The position numbers and the translations under genes were made by a program. Positions 1-8,358 of a stretch of 16,917 bases of DNA are shown here, in pieces; the stretch's first letter is position 1, and each line of letters opens with the position of its first letter. The notes beneath the pieces are model-generated. The model did no database searches, had not been told where the DNA came from, and saw nothing but the letters and a program-made list of their open reading frames with translations. The stretch comes from Zychaea mexicana (Eukaryota > Mucoromycota > Mucoromycetes > Mucorales > Lichtheimiaceae): positions 1-16,917 of the forward strand of contig NW_026516935.1 in assembly GCF_025766255.1 (NCBI RefSeq), in the 5' to 3' direction.

Positions 1-1
1 C

Positions 2-445
2 TTATGAAGCAAAATTAGTAGATATTGTTATTAGTAATTCTATAGAGCAAGCAAAGAGAAAAGATGAAATTTAGAATTACAAAGAAATTTATTAACTTTA
101 AATATAAATAATGAAAGAATAGAAGTTGATGATTATAGTGATAAAAATATAGAAAATAGTAGTAAAGATGATATACCTAAATTTAATGAAAAGATACGAA
201 GAAGGAAAGGTAAAGGGAAAGAAAGAGAAAATAACATACAATTTGTAAGAAATATAGGAGATAATAGTGAATCATATGAAAAGAAAAAATTGTTGGTCAT
301 AAATATGAAATGATATATATATGTTCTCAATTAAATGGAAAAATTATAGCCATAAACATAATAGCTGTTATCAGCTGATAAATTTAATGAGAAAGATTTA
401 TTAGTAGAATATATAGAAAAGCACAGTATAAATATAGAAATATAA
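2..445 (+). pseudogene. DDE transposase, C-terminal part with a chromodomain-like tail, frameshifted
   Basis: Bases 2-70 encode the same residues as the C-terminal part of the transposase at 16697-16760 (YEAKLVDIVIS...EQAKRKDE). A missing G near 70 shifts the frame. A Lys/Arg-rich stretch (RRRKGKGKE) follows at about 198-235. Further downstream, in shifted frames, come GHKYE (near 290), HKHNSCY (near 350-375) and DKFNEKDLLVEYIEKHS (377-430). The order (basic entry, hydrophobic strand, NSW-like turn, then a final helix of the LLVEYI type) resembles a chromodomain, as found at the C-terminus of several transposases and integrases. At least three frameshifts separate the pieces, so this copy is dead. 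The transposase assignment is fairly firm; the chromodomain is tentative. Confidence 0.55.
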
Positions 446-479
446 CTATTAAGGAAGAATACTATTAAAGCATAAAAAA

Positions 480-899
480 TAAGGATTACCTATAGTTATT
501 TTTATTGGTTTTCTTTTTTTTTCTCTTTTTATAATAAGATTATCTACCTCTTGTATAATATTTTCACTTTTTCTTTTATTATTTTTTTTTTTTTAGGAAC
601 ATGATCTAGATTATGTTTTCTACAGACAAATTTCTTTTTATCACCATTTTTAGTTATTTTTTTTCCACAGAATTTACCATTATTATTCCTCGTTTAAACT
701 TATGAACACAAAAATTGTTATACATAGAAAGGTATAGAAAATGGTCTGATGAGAATAAATTTTTATTTTTTTGAATTTTTTTTGAAATTTTTTAATAATA
801 TTTTGTTCTATAAAATGATCAAATTCAGATTGTATAAAGGTATCTAATTCATTACATAAATTTAAAGATAACTGATATGATTGATTAGGAGAAATTCAT
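480..899 (-). pseudogene. Second gene of the AT-rich DDE element: basic Cys/His protein, frameshifted
   Basis: Read on the reverse strand this region stays protein-like across two or three frames. First comes a helical stretch (LNLCNELDTFIQSEFDHFIEQ, about 855-795). Then comes a Cys/His cluster: NNFCVHKFKRG near 712-680, GKFCGKK near 677-657, then an ITKNGDKKKFVCRKH block (656-616), followed by a Lys-rich tail. The spacing C-x-H, CGK, G, C-x2-H suggests a compact zinc-binding fold. The gene converges on the transposase from the opposite end of the element. PIF/Harbinger elements normally carry a second DNA-binding protein, and this could play that role, but I do not recognise the family. A TATA-like box and AAAATTGA lie just upstream (923-951). 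Several 1-nt shifts show it is decayed. Confidence 0.5.
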
Positions 900-922
900 T
901 TAGAGCAACTATTTAGAGTATA

Positions 923-951
923 TTTTTATATAATAGAAAAAATTCAATTTT
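923..951 (-). promoter_or_regulatory. Promoter-like module of the Cys/His gene (AAAATTGA + TATATAAAAA)
   Basis: On the - strand AAAATTGA (951-944) is followed by TATATAAAAA (932-923), and the first ATG is at 899-897. The same two motifs, in the same order and at similar distance, precede the transposase at 15604 and the orphan genes at 3614 and 13257. Confidence 0.45.
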
Positions 952-1067
952 ATTTTTAAAATAAAATTTTATAATATATATAATTTAGAACTCCGAAGTC
1001 AAAAAAATTCAATAATTTACATAAAATGTATTATAAAATCTCAAATATAAGCATAGTATTAACCCTC

Positions 1068-1769
1068 AGTATAGTAGATACTCTGGTGGCTGGTTGAGCA
1101 TATATACGAGCAAGTATTGTGCAGTGCGTGCACATAGCTCTTTAATCAAAGAATAAATATATACTTTAGCCTTACTTATTTATCTTTTCCATGCTCGCAT
1201 CATACTCAACATTTTGGGCGTTTCTTTGTCTTTCGTATATAATCTGTCAGGTTTGTACCTCACTGCATATATCATGGATTCTCCTACTGGTAAAGCATGT
1301 CAATTACCAAAGTTGGCCCGTTTGAGTTTCCGCGTTCGCCAACAGTTTTTGCAAAGAAGGTGATACCTCTTCTTGCACTTACATGGCAAATGAAGACATT
1401 GATGAACGCTGTGGTAAGGATAGTAGAAGAAGATGAGACCATCATCATGCCATCTACCGACAACTGCCAAGCAACGCCGTTGATACCAGATTACGTATCA
1501 TCGCCAAAGCGTTCACCGAGAAAGCGTAACCATGATGAAGTTGACGAAGGAAAGCACAATATATAAAAACAATACAAAGTTTTACACATATACCACATCA
1601 ACACACTCAAACTCAAATACACTTACCACATATAACACATAACACATAACACACAAACAGCCATATTGTACATATATTCATTTTTCTTGCTTTTTTTGTC
1701 ATTTAAGAAGCACTAGTAAATACATTTCCTGCGGATTTTCATCCGTACTATATATATATTCATTCTGTA
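1068..1769 (+). repeat. Unit 0: last intron end, exon 7 and 3' flank of the duplicated gene
   Basis: This block matches 5814-6517 with roughly two dozen differences, mostly transitions, over 700 bases. It begins where the DDE element ends and stops exactly at the left TA of the inverted-repeat element (1768-1769). The 3' flank contains a short CACATAA-type repeat (about 1620-1660; also 6370-6403) and a run of alternating TA. Confidence 0.85.
1218..1566 (+). pseudogene. Exon 7 of the duplicated Mucorales-like gene, unit 0
   Basis: This is the last coding exon of the family seen at 5964-6299. The conserved peptide runs through NLSGLYLTAYIMDSP, then TKVGPFEFPRSPTVFAKKV, and a polar tail ending DEVDEGKHNI. 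Two lesions are visible. The splice acceptor expected before GCGTTT reads GG instead of AG (1216-1217). A G is missing near 1302 (CATGTCAATTACC here, CATGTCGAATTACC at 6045-6060), which shifts the frame so that only the part from 1297 is open with the correct C-terminus. Unit 1 has the acceptor and that G but an extra base near 5971, so the two copies carry different damage. Exons 1-6 of unit 0 would lie left of the window, beyond the DDE element. Confidence 0.65.
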
Positions 1770-1967
1770 TGGTGCATACTGACTTAAACTATGAGCTGTC
1801 GAAAATTGAAAATGTTTGAAACACCGCGGCTAAATTAACACCCGAAACACCTAATACGCTTCTTCATATATCATACTCTATGTTTTGCACTAGTCAGGGA
1901 ATTACATGATCGATAGCTATACTCATTTATTTATGAAAGTCAGAAATAACGGAGGTAAAAATACAAA

Positions 1968-2311
1968 CTAATCACTTGCAATAATTCTACGGTGGGATTT
2001 GTAACTTCTAGAAGTAAATTTCTCTACGATCTTAGTAGCTTCACGATCGTCTTTCATATCCTTATATGCTTGGATATAACGCTAGTAACGGTTGTAGTAT
2101 CGACGTATGATATCCGCTCTTTGATAGGTACACTTCGCTCAACTCAGATAATGTAGATTGAAACGAAGTACTGACAATGGTTGGTACTGAGTTATCCTCG
2201 ATTCTGATTCATGTTTGAGAGATTACGATATTATATTGCAACGAAGTATTGATAATAGTTGGTCCTGAGTCATTCTCGATTGTGATCCATGTTTGAGAGA
2301 TTATCAATATG
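1968..2311 (-). pseudogene. Decayed reverse-strand coding remnant with a 26-codon tandem repeat
   Basis: On the reverse strand 2311-2157 reads through two copies of a 26-residue unit (ISQTWITIENDS... then ISQT-stop-IRIEDNS...), each followed by PTI and TS(L/F)Q. It continues as STLSELSEVYLSKSG. After a frame change it reads RADIIRRYYNRY-stop-RYIQAYKDMKDD and ends with ...SHRRIIASD at a TAG (1970-1968). Period 78 is a multiple of three, which fits an origin as coding repeat. At least two stops and one shift are present. I do not recognise the protein. Confidence 0.35.
2157..2311. repeat. 78-bp tandem duplication
   Basis: Two adjacent copies, 2157-2234 and 2235-2311. Both contain ACGAAGTA(C/T)TGA, GTTGGT(A/C)CTGAGT and ATGTTTGAGAGATTA in the same order and spacing, with about a dozen substitutions and no obvious indel. 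Confidence 0.75.
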
Positions 2312-2339
2312 GTGCTAATTATGTAATATTTGATACATC

Positions 2340-2520
2340 TATAGGGGGTAAACCCTAGTTTCATGTTTTTGGTGAAATTATAAACATGTAAAAAATTATA
2401 AGTAATATAATTTTTAAGTGTTTATAATAAATCATGAAATTAATTTTTTGTTTAAAAAAATAATTTCTCAACCCCTATAAAATTCTTAACCCTTGGGTTT
2501 ATTCTCAACTATTAGGTTTA
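2340..2520. repeat. Small AT-rich relic related to the end of the DDE element
   Basis: TATAGGGG (2340-2347) is inverted at CCCCTATA (2472-2479). The reverse complement of about 2480-2510 (GTTGAGAATAAACCC-AAGGGTTAAG) resembles 15515-15540 (CTTGAGAATAAATT-AAGGGTTGAG) near the left end of the DDE element. This suggests a MITE or fragment of the same family nested in the TA-flanked element. Exact ends and target duplication are not clear. Confidence 0.3.
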
Positions 2521-2616
2521 TAACACTCTAAGTGGCGCAACAGTAGTGAGCAAATCCCTTCTCTAGCCGAGGAACACCTGGACGAAGGCTAGCTTGACTG
2601 TGAAATCCTTAACTAA

Positions 2617-2647
2617 AATTAATTTACTGTTTACAGTAAAATTAATT
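2617..2647. repeat. Near-perfect 14-bp hairpin
   Basis: AATTAATTTACTGT (2617-2630) and ACAGTAAAATTAATT (2633-2647) are inverted with one extra A and a 2-nt loop. Function unknown. Confidence 0.5.
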
Positions 2648-3130
2648 GTTATGGATTGAGCCTCTATGTGTGTGATGTTCTCTCTACTGCATTTTAATGG
2701 TTACGAAGATGGTGAGTGGGTTGATTTATTTGATCAATCTCAAAGTAGTGTAGCTTCACTACAATGAGCGAGTATCAATGAAGGAAACACAACCCTTGTG
2801 AAAAAGCAGTATGATAATGAGTATAACGAGTTTGTGTAACCATGACTAATGCAATGTTACACAGACTGTAATAGCCTACATTACCTCACTGATCTACCCC
2901 TCCCACCTTGTCAAATCTTGGGTCTATATAGTAAATTTTCATATTCTGACAAAACTTTGATGGCTATCAGAGCTCTCTAAAACACCTTTTTTTTATAAAG
3001 TAATGAGTAAGAAATGCTTATAATATGCTATTAAACACATCTTACTGGTCAGAATCTCAGAAAATTCACTTTGACAACTCTGATACACTTTCTTTTTTTG
3101 GGTCGGTATTTAAATATATTAACGATTCAA
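2648..3130. other. Interior of the TA-flanked element, no recognisable gene
   Basis: No coding pattern, RNA gene or repeat was recognised here. An open frame that starts at 3025 crosses the element border at 3145 and is therefore likely fortuitous up to that point. Confidence 0.4.
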
Positions 3131-3564
3131 GTCAGTATGCACCATATAAGTATAAACTTGAAGTGAAAGGGTGCAGTCTGCTTATACGTTATATATATTC
3201 ATTAGTAATACTTCTCGCCATCAAATCCCTCAAAGCAAAGTCAAGTTGCTTTGTAAGCTGTGTTGACAAACTGGAGAAAGAAATAGCAGGCAGTTTGAAA
3301 GGAGTTTCCCAAGAAAAAGACGTGCTTAGAAATTGGAGGAAGTCAATTTTACATGTGCCTTGTCTGCGGAAGTCGAAGTGGTAAGTCTGCGCCCGAACTT
3401 AGTAATAACTGACACTGGGGACTGGTTGAGGTTATAATGATTATGCTCTGGTTTACTGTACTAATTGACGAATAGCCACAATAAGTTAGTTAACCAAAAT
3501 AATTTTCATAAAATTAAATTATGTATGTCTTGGCATATATATATTTAAAAATTTTGAAAAAATA

Positions 3565-3593
3565 AAAATTGAATTTTTTTTATTATATAAAAA
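3565..3593 (+). promoter_or_regulatory. Promoter-like module of the orphan intron gene (unit 1)
   Basis: AAAATTGA at 3565-3572 and TATATAAAAA at 3584-3593, with ATG at 3614. Same arrangement as at 13208-13236, 15564-15590 and, on the other strand, 951-923. Confidence 0.4.
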
Positions 3594-3613
3594 TAGCACC
3601 TCATAATATTAAA

Positions 3614-4456
3614 ATGAACAGTACAATCACATTCAACAATGACAAAATCGTCCTTGATACAATAAATTAAGTATGTTTTTAAATAATAATAATATAAACA
3701 TTAAAGAATTTGCTGAAGAAACATTTATGAAAAATATAATATAAATTATATATTAAAAAAATAAATTATTAATAAAACGTAAAATATCAAAAAAACAAAA
3801 AGAGACATCTAAAATTAATTTAAATGAAGCGGATAATGAAAGAGATATTATTTCTGTTAAAAAAAATAGAGAAAACATTAAAGGAAAATATAAAACTAAA
3901 GGAAAAATTACATAAATATGAGAAATACTATAAAAATCCTAATACATTACCTCCAAAAGAAATAGTTGCCGAAAATTTAAATTCTCAGCAATTTGAAATT
4001 CCTCATACTTCAAATACACAGACAAAAGAAACATATGCTGAAAATTCAAATTCTCAGCAATCCTCAAATCCTCATATTTCCGATGCAATATTAGAAAACA
4101 CCTCTGGTGCAGATGCCTCACAGGGTGATTCTGATAACGATGAATGTGAATCAGGTAGGGGTGAATATATGTGTATGATTGCATGTAAGCCCTGTATGGA
4201 TAAATTAAATGATACTTATAATTGTAGTTTTATTGATGAACTTATTTTAAAACTTGAAAAGGAAAAATATAAGTATAAAAGGTTCTTTAATTCATACTTT
4301 AGATATTATATTGATTTAATAAAAGCAAAAGAAACAAATAGGGATGATATTATGCAAATATGGCAAGAGCAAATGCAGAAGTTAATCATTGAATATAGTC
4401 AGATATATATAGATGAAAATAGAAGTGAAGATGAAGATAGTAATGATTTTGATTAA
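3614..4456 (+). pseudogene. Orphan AT-rich gene in intron 2, unit 1 copy (coiled coil, acidic C-terminus)
   Basis: Near-identical to 13257-14103. The N-terminal part (ITFNNDKIVL...) is broken by small deletions near 3655-3760. The second part, open from 3824 to 4456, encodes a Lys/Glu-rich coiled coil (IEKTLKENIKLKEKLHKYEK). It continues with two 23-residue repeats built on AEN-NSQQ-PH-S (3968-4090), an acidic stretch, a CKPCMDKLNDTYNC segment, a helical block and an acidic end (NRSEDEDSNDFD). The two parts are in different frames across an A8 run at about 3859-3866; one A fewer would join them. I do not recognise the family. Base composition is far more AT-rich than the surrounding exons, so it looks like an insertion, and its upstream module matches that of the DDE element genes. 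Confidence 0.5.
3968..4090 (+). repeat. 69-bp coding repeat inside the orphan gene
   Basis: GCCGAAAATTTAAATTCTCAG (3968) recurs at 4037 as GCTGAAAATTCAAATTCTCAG; the second copy is partial. Each unit encodes AEN-NSQQ and PH-S. The copy at 13617-13730 has the same structure. Confidence 0.65.
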
Positions 4457-6370
4457 AATTATATCGCCATTAATGGCTATACCGGTTAGGACAGGCTTAT
4501 TAACTATAACAAAATCAGTAAACAACTAACAGCTAGACAACTAATAGTAGGACGCCACTGACTTGCATTTTTACAAAGAGATTCGATCAGACTGTGTATC
4601 CTGGAAACGTGTTCGAGATCTTGTTGTATCAGACGATACTGTGCTTGATCCCACGTCCTCCGGTTCTGGTTCTAAGAGCACCACCACCAAAGCCAACGCC
4701 AAACTGTCACCATCACAGCAAAATATGTAGCAGAAACATTCGAGAAAATCGCCAACGAAGATAAATGGTGTTTGAACCGCAAGGAGACGAAAGAAGATAT
4801 GTAGAAGAAGGAATGCACAAAGTTGCATTACAGTACAAATTCCACCAGTAAGTTTATAGGGATAAATTAAACAATCTGAATAAGTTAGACAAGAACTTAC
4901 ATGTTGAATAATGCATAATATATTAATGATAGTCCCTTCACTGCCTCATCATCGATCCCACGATGCTGTCTGGAAAGACATCTTCTTGCCTGAAGATTTA
5001 AACGCGATCATCAACTTTAAGAAGCCCATGCTTCCCAAACTTCCCGCCAATTTTGAGGAGTATTTACTCTCATACAATGGAAAGGTGAGTCGCTTATATG
5101 CCAAACAGTAAATGCATAAGAATAAGGTGCTGAAACAGTGTTTATTATTATAATATTATAGAAGGATGTCAAGAGTTTGGTGGCTCGGCGACGCGAAGTC
5201 GATTTTGATCCGTTTGAAGCGCCAGAGTTGTATTGGGCACATAAAGCTATTGTTGAGGCCTCAGATCTGTTTGTTTACAACTACTTGCCTTTCCAAGATC
5301 ACAGCGAAAGTGATTTAATTCACCAGATTTGGAGTTTGTAGAAAAATGTTTTGACGGCTCCAGTCTCAAGGTTCAAAGGTTAGTGATTTCAACATTAGGA
5401 ACATGTAATTGTATCATGCGACATGTCATCTGGTTAATTACTAATTATATCTTTGTTATAGTGGTGAAAAGGCAGTACAGCTTCTGGAGAGCGAAGAAAT
5501 GCGACCCATGGATCGAGCACTAGTTCCACTGGTCAACTAGCGCGCAAGTGCATGGGCACAAGGGTGGATATGCGCTTCTCGTCGAATGGTCACGAATACG
5601 GATGCACAGAAGCCGGGTTGTCGAATGACATTAACAGCACCAAGACGATCCAAGAAGGAAGAATGAAGCTGCCTCGCACCATGAAAAATATAATTGTGTC
5701 TCGTCGCTGAAGCCCCGTCTGCGATTCGCAATATCAAGGTAGGTGGCTCCTTAATCTCTGGTAAGTGTTTTTTTTATTTGAATGACTTTGTGTTGTATCG
5801 ATTCGTGCGGGATAGTATAGTGGATACTCTGGTGGCTGGTTGAGCACATATACGAGCGAGTATTGTGCAGTACGTGCACGTAGCTCTTTAATCAAAGAAT
5901 AAATATATACTTCAGCCTTGCTTATTTATCTTTTCCATACTCGCATCATACTCAACATTTTAGGCGTTTGCTTTGTCTTTCGTATATAATCTGTCAGGTT
6001 TGTACCTCACTGCATATATCATGGATTCTCCTGCTGGTAAAGCATGTCGAATTACCAAAGTTGGCCCGTTTGAGTTTCCGCGTTCACCAACAGTTTTTGC
6101 AAAGAAGGTGATACCTCTTCTTGCACTTACATGGCAAATGAAGACATTGATGAACGCTGTGGTAAGGATAGTAGAAGAAGATGAGACCATCATCATGCCA
6201 TCCACCGACAACTGCCAAGCAACGCCGTTGATACTAGATTGCGTATCATCGCCAAAGCTTTCACCGAGAAAGCGTAACCATGATGAAGTTGACGAATGAA
6301 AGCACAATATATAAAAACAATACAAAGTTTTACACATATACCACGTCAACATGCTCAAACTCAAACACAC

Positions 6371-6403
6371 TTACCACATATAACACATAACACATAACAC
6401 ACA
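6371..6403. repeat. CACATAA-type short repeat in the 3' flank
   Basis: Imperfect run of ACACATA/ACACATAA units after exon 7, also present in unit 0 (about 1620-1655). Confidence 0.4.
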
Positions 6404-6642
6404 AACAGCCAGATTGTACATATATTCATTTTTCTTGCTTTTTTTTTCATTTAAGAAGCACTAGTAAATACATTTCCTGCGGATTTTCATCCGTACTATA
6501 TATATATTCATTCTGTACTTTTTGCCGATTACTGTATCGAATCCTTCCAGCAATCGTATCTACGGCGTACGTACATGTAACCTTTTCCAAAAGTTAGAAC
6601 ACGATCGACTCATCGATCAGTGGCATCCGCTGATGCTGCTAT

Positions 6643-7864
6643 TCAGTGTGATCCATTTTTTGTTCCCCACTAGGGATCCGCACGGTTCGGTTCGGTTCGG
6701 TTCTTAAAGGGAACCAAACCGAACCGTCTAAAGCAAGAACCGAACCGACTAGAACCGACGAGAACCGTAGAACCGAAGAACCGAACCGAAGAACCGAACC
6801 CATCATGTATATAAAAAAGGCAAGATTCGGTATCTTTAAATGAAAGCTGATGTGTGTGTTCAAATGTCGCGGTATACTTGAATACTGCAGTAAAAAAGAA
6901 TAGTTTATAATTGTACATTGAACAGCGATCTCAAAATGAATAAGAGAAACAGAATGTAAACATTCTCATACGATGTGGGTCATTGCATGGTTAAAAGATT
7001 AAAGCACAGTTTTTACGAAAAAAAGTGGAGCTTATAGTACTTACTTAGAGCGACTTAGTATTACTAGTACAATATGTTATCGTAATATTGGAGGAATTGA
7101 ACCACAACCGGCAGTACATACAGCTGCTGTGTCTCTACGTGTGTATAGTGTATAGTGTCTCATAAAAGGCAAAGGGTGAATGGGTAAGATAATTCTGTTA
7201 TGAGCCCCAGAATGCACAATCTCAAACGGAATGCACAAACTTGATAAAACTGATCGAGAAGCCATAATAAATCTAGTAAAGTAGTACGTTATAGAGAAAA
7301 ATGCATTGTAGGTAGCAAAGTAGAGGAACAAGTAATGATGCGCGTCATAGGCAGAGAAAGCAAGCTGCTGTCAAAAGAAGTGTTTATTTTGTTCTTCTCT
7401 TCTTTACTATTTTTTACTCCCTTCTGCTTTTGCAGGTTTTGTTAAGTTTTTCAATAAAGTATGGCTTGCAAATACACTACTTCGTGGTCTTTTCGGAATA
7501 ACATTGTTCGTAACTTCCATCATAGCCTACTTAATACTAATTACCAAAATCGCTGATTGCAATCTTCTGCCTCTCGGTTCTTCGGTTCTACTTATACAGA
7601 ACCAGTTCGGTTCCGGTTCGGTTCTTGACAGGAACCGAACCGTATTTTCTCGGTTTCGGTTCGGTTCGGTTCCGGTTCTGCGGTTCTGATACGGATCCCT
7701 ATTCCCCACTTGTCACAAAATAAGGATAGTAATATATTGGATTTCAAGTGATTGATGGCGTCCCATTGACGCCTGAGAAAAAAGGGATGGCGGATGATGT
7801 TTTTAACATGGTGCAGTGTTTTTTTAATCTTGGCGTCTAATGATTCCATGATGGCGCCTACCAT
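6643..7864 (-). pseudogene. Small reverse-strand gene split by the hAT-type element
   Basis: An ORF begins at ATG 7864-7862 in a good context (AAAATGG) with TATAAAAG 25-32 nt upstream. It encodes about 54 residues beginning MVGAIMESLDAKIKK and containing RRQWDAINHLK, up to the element insertion at 7702. Removing the element and one copy of the 8-bp duplication lets the frame continue through WGTKNGSH to a TGA at 6645-6643, giving a protein of about 62 residues. An intron or a longer original product cannot be excluded. The peptide looks like a real helical protein but I do not recognise it. Confidence 0.35.
6671..7701. mobile_element. Non-autonomous hAT-type element with iterated GGTTC ends
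   Basis: The element starts TAGGGATCCG (6671-6680) and ends with its exact inverse CGGATCCCTA (7692-7701). It is flanked by the 8-bp direct repeat TTCCCCAC (6663-6670 and 7702-7709). Both subterminal regions (about 6683-6800 and 7575-7690) consist of many GGTTC/GAACC units in both orientations, typical of hAT ends where transposase binds arrays of short motifs. Length is 1031 bp and no transposase-like ORF is visible, so it must rely on a transposase from elsewhere. The 8-bp duplication is intact and perfect, which suggests a fairly recent insertion. Confidence 0.88.
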
Positions 7865-7888
7865 TTTGCGTTATGGCGGCTCAGATTT

Positions 7889-7896
7889 CTTTTATA
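7889..7896 (-). promoter_or_regulatory. TATA box of the split reverse-strand gene
   Basis: TATAAAAG on the - strand, 25-32 nt upstream of the ATG at 7864. Confidence 0.35.
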
Positions 7897-7919
7897 CACT
7901 GTAATAGCAGAAGAAGCTG

Positions 7920-8165
7920 ATGAAAGTTGAATGTCGTTCAATAAATCCTAAAGCGGAGAAAAGAACATTTATGGAGAACCCCTTTGCCATGGAATTGAAA
8001 TTTGCGGTGAAGGAGGAGGACTACTGTATCGTGATACAATTTGAGAAAAAGGAAGTGAATTTACATGCAATTATACAGTGGTATATGTATGAAGTTTGTA
8101 GAGGGTGGAAACTCAAGTTTTTGTTATTTGAAGATGTGAAAGAGATGGCACAGAGTAGAATATGA
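7920..8165 (+). CDS. Small hypothetical protein (81 residues)
   Basis: The ORF encodes a mixed-composition peptide with FMENPFAMELKFAVKEEDY, then IIQWYMYEVCRGWKLKFLL, ending EMAQSRI. It lacks the low-complexity look of a random AT-rich frame. A TAG|CAG junction just upstream (7906-7909) would also be read in frame, so this could be a downstream exon rather than a complete gene. It is oriented away from the split reverse-strand gene. No family recognised. Confidence 0.3.
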   Translation: MKVECRSINPKAEKRTFMENPFAMELKFAVKEEDYCIVIQFEKKEVNLHAIIQWYMYEVCRGWKLKFLLFEDVKEMAQSRI

Positions 8166-8358
8166 TGAGAGAGGAATGCTTGGTTTTATAGAGCTATTGG
8201 CTCTTTTGTCTTTTGTTTGTAAAGGTTAATGACGGTGGTAGCAATAAGGTTGTCGCTGCTGGTCTCTTGAATGTGATGCTTGGAACTGTTGGTTTTCGCT
8301 GATGCCCTTCAATTGCATCTACGCTTCCTTTGAATATGATCTAGCAGTAGCATAGGGG

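Larger units (their letters stand above)
1..1067 (+). mobile_element. Right-hand part of an AT-rich two-gene DDE transposon (unit 0 copy)
   Basis: The first 222 bases match 16695-16917 with about six differences, so this is the distal part of the same element that enters at 15473. It holds the end of a transposase gene on the + strand and a second gene on the - strand. The boundary at 1067 comes from comparison with the uninterrupted intron at 5811-5830. The element ends in TTAACCCTC and the host sequence resumes with AGTATAG. The other end (15473) starts GGAGGTTAG, so the termini are imperfect inverted repeats (GGAGGTTAG against GAGGGTTAA) flanked by AGT on both sides. A 3-bp duplication and G-rich ends fit PIF/Harbinger-like elements; that assignment is inference. 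Confidence 0.7.
1768..3146. mobile_element. Element with perfect terminal inverted repeats and TA flanks, at the junction of units 0 and 1
   Basis: TATGGTGCATACTGAC at 1768-1783 is the exact reverse complement of GTCAGTATGCACCATA at 3131-3146. If TA is the target duplication, the element proper is 1770-3144 (1375 bp). The left flank (...ATTCTG-TA) is the sequence that continues as CTTTTTGCC after unit 1 (6516-6526). The right flank (TA-TAAGTATAAAC) is the sequence preceded by GATGAAGG in unit 2 (12774-12780). TA duplication and short inverted ends suggest a Tc1/mariner-type or similar non-autonomous element; no transposase is evident inside. It carries a decayed reverse-strand coding remnant, a smaller nested relic and a hairpin. 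Confidence 0.7.
3206..6299 (+). pseudogene. Mucorales-like multi-exon gene, unit 1 (exons 2-7, exon 1 missing)
   Basis: Exons by comparison with unit 2: 3206-3380, 4581-4847, 4933-5084, 5162-5378, 5462-5760 and 5964-6299. Introns start GTAAGT, GTGAGT or GTTAG and end TAG or AG. Intron 2 (3381-4580) contains the orphan AT-rich gene; intron 6 (5761-5963) is uninterrupted. Conserved peptides include VARRREVDFDPFEAPELYWAH, FQDHSESDLIHQ and, in exon 7, YLTAYIMDSPAGKACRI. Frameshifts come from single missing bases, for example near 4719, 4778, 4936, 4961 and 5330. Exon 7 has an extra base near 5971 and a premature TGA at 6297, where unit 0 reads GGA. Exon 1 and the promoter are absent because the unit begins inside intron 1, next to the TA-flanked element. 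The copy is dead. By recall it belongs to a lineage-expanded family of uncharacterised Mucorales proteins with no known function. Confidence 0.7.
3145..6517 (+). repeat. Unit 1 of the duplicated gene segment
   Basis: 3145-5816 matches 12781-15472 and 5814-6517 matches 1068-1769. Homology starts inside intron 1 of the gene (at TATAAGTATAAAC) and ends at ATTCTGTA. Unit 1 is the only copy in the window whose intron 6 is free of the DDE element, and so gives the empty site. Relative to unit 2 it lacks many single bases. Confidence 0.88.

Noticed and set aside
2531..2606. tRNA-like A box (GTGGCGCAACAGTAG) and a weak B box (CTGTGAAATCC), possible SINE head or tRNA relic
   Set aside because: Spacing is too long for a normal tRNA, the B box lacks key bases and no cloverleaf could be drawn.
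3025..3144. Open frame running into exon 2 of unit 1
   Set aside because: It crosses the border of the TA-flanked element and intron 1, so the shared frame is probably accidental.
6639..6918. ORFs in the GGTTC arrays
   Set aside because: Translations of short repeats within the hAT-type ends.
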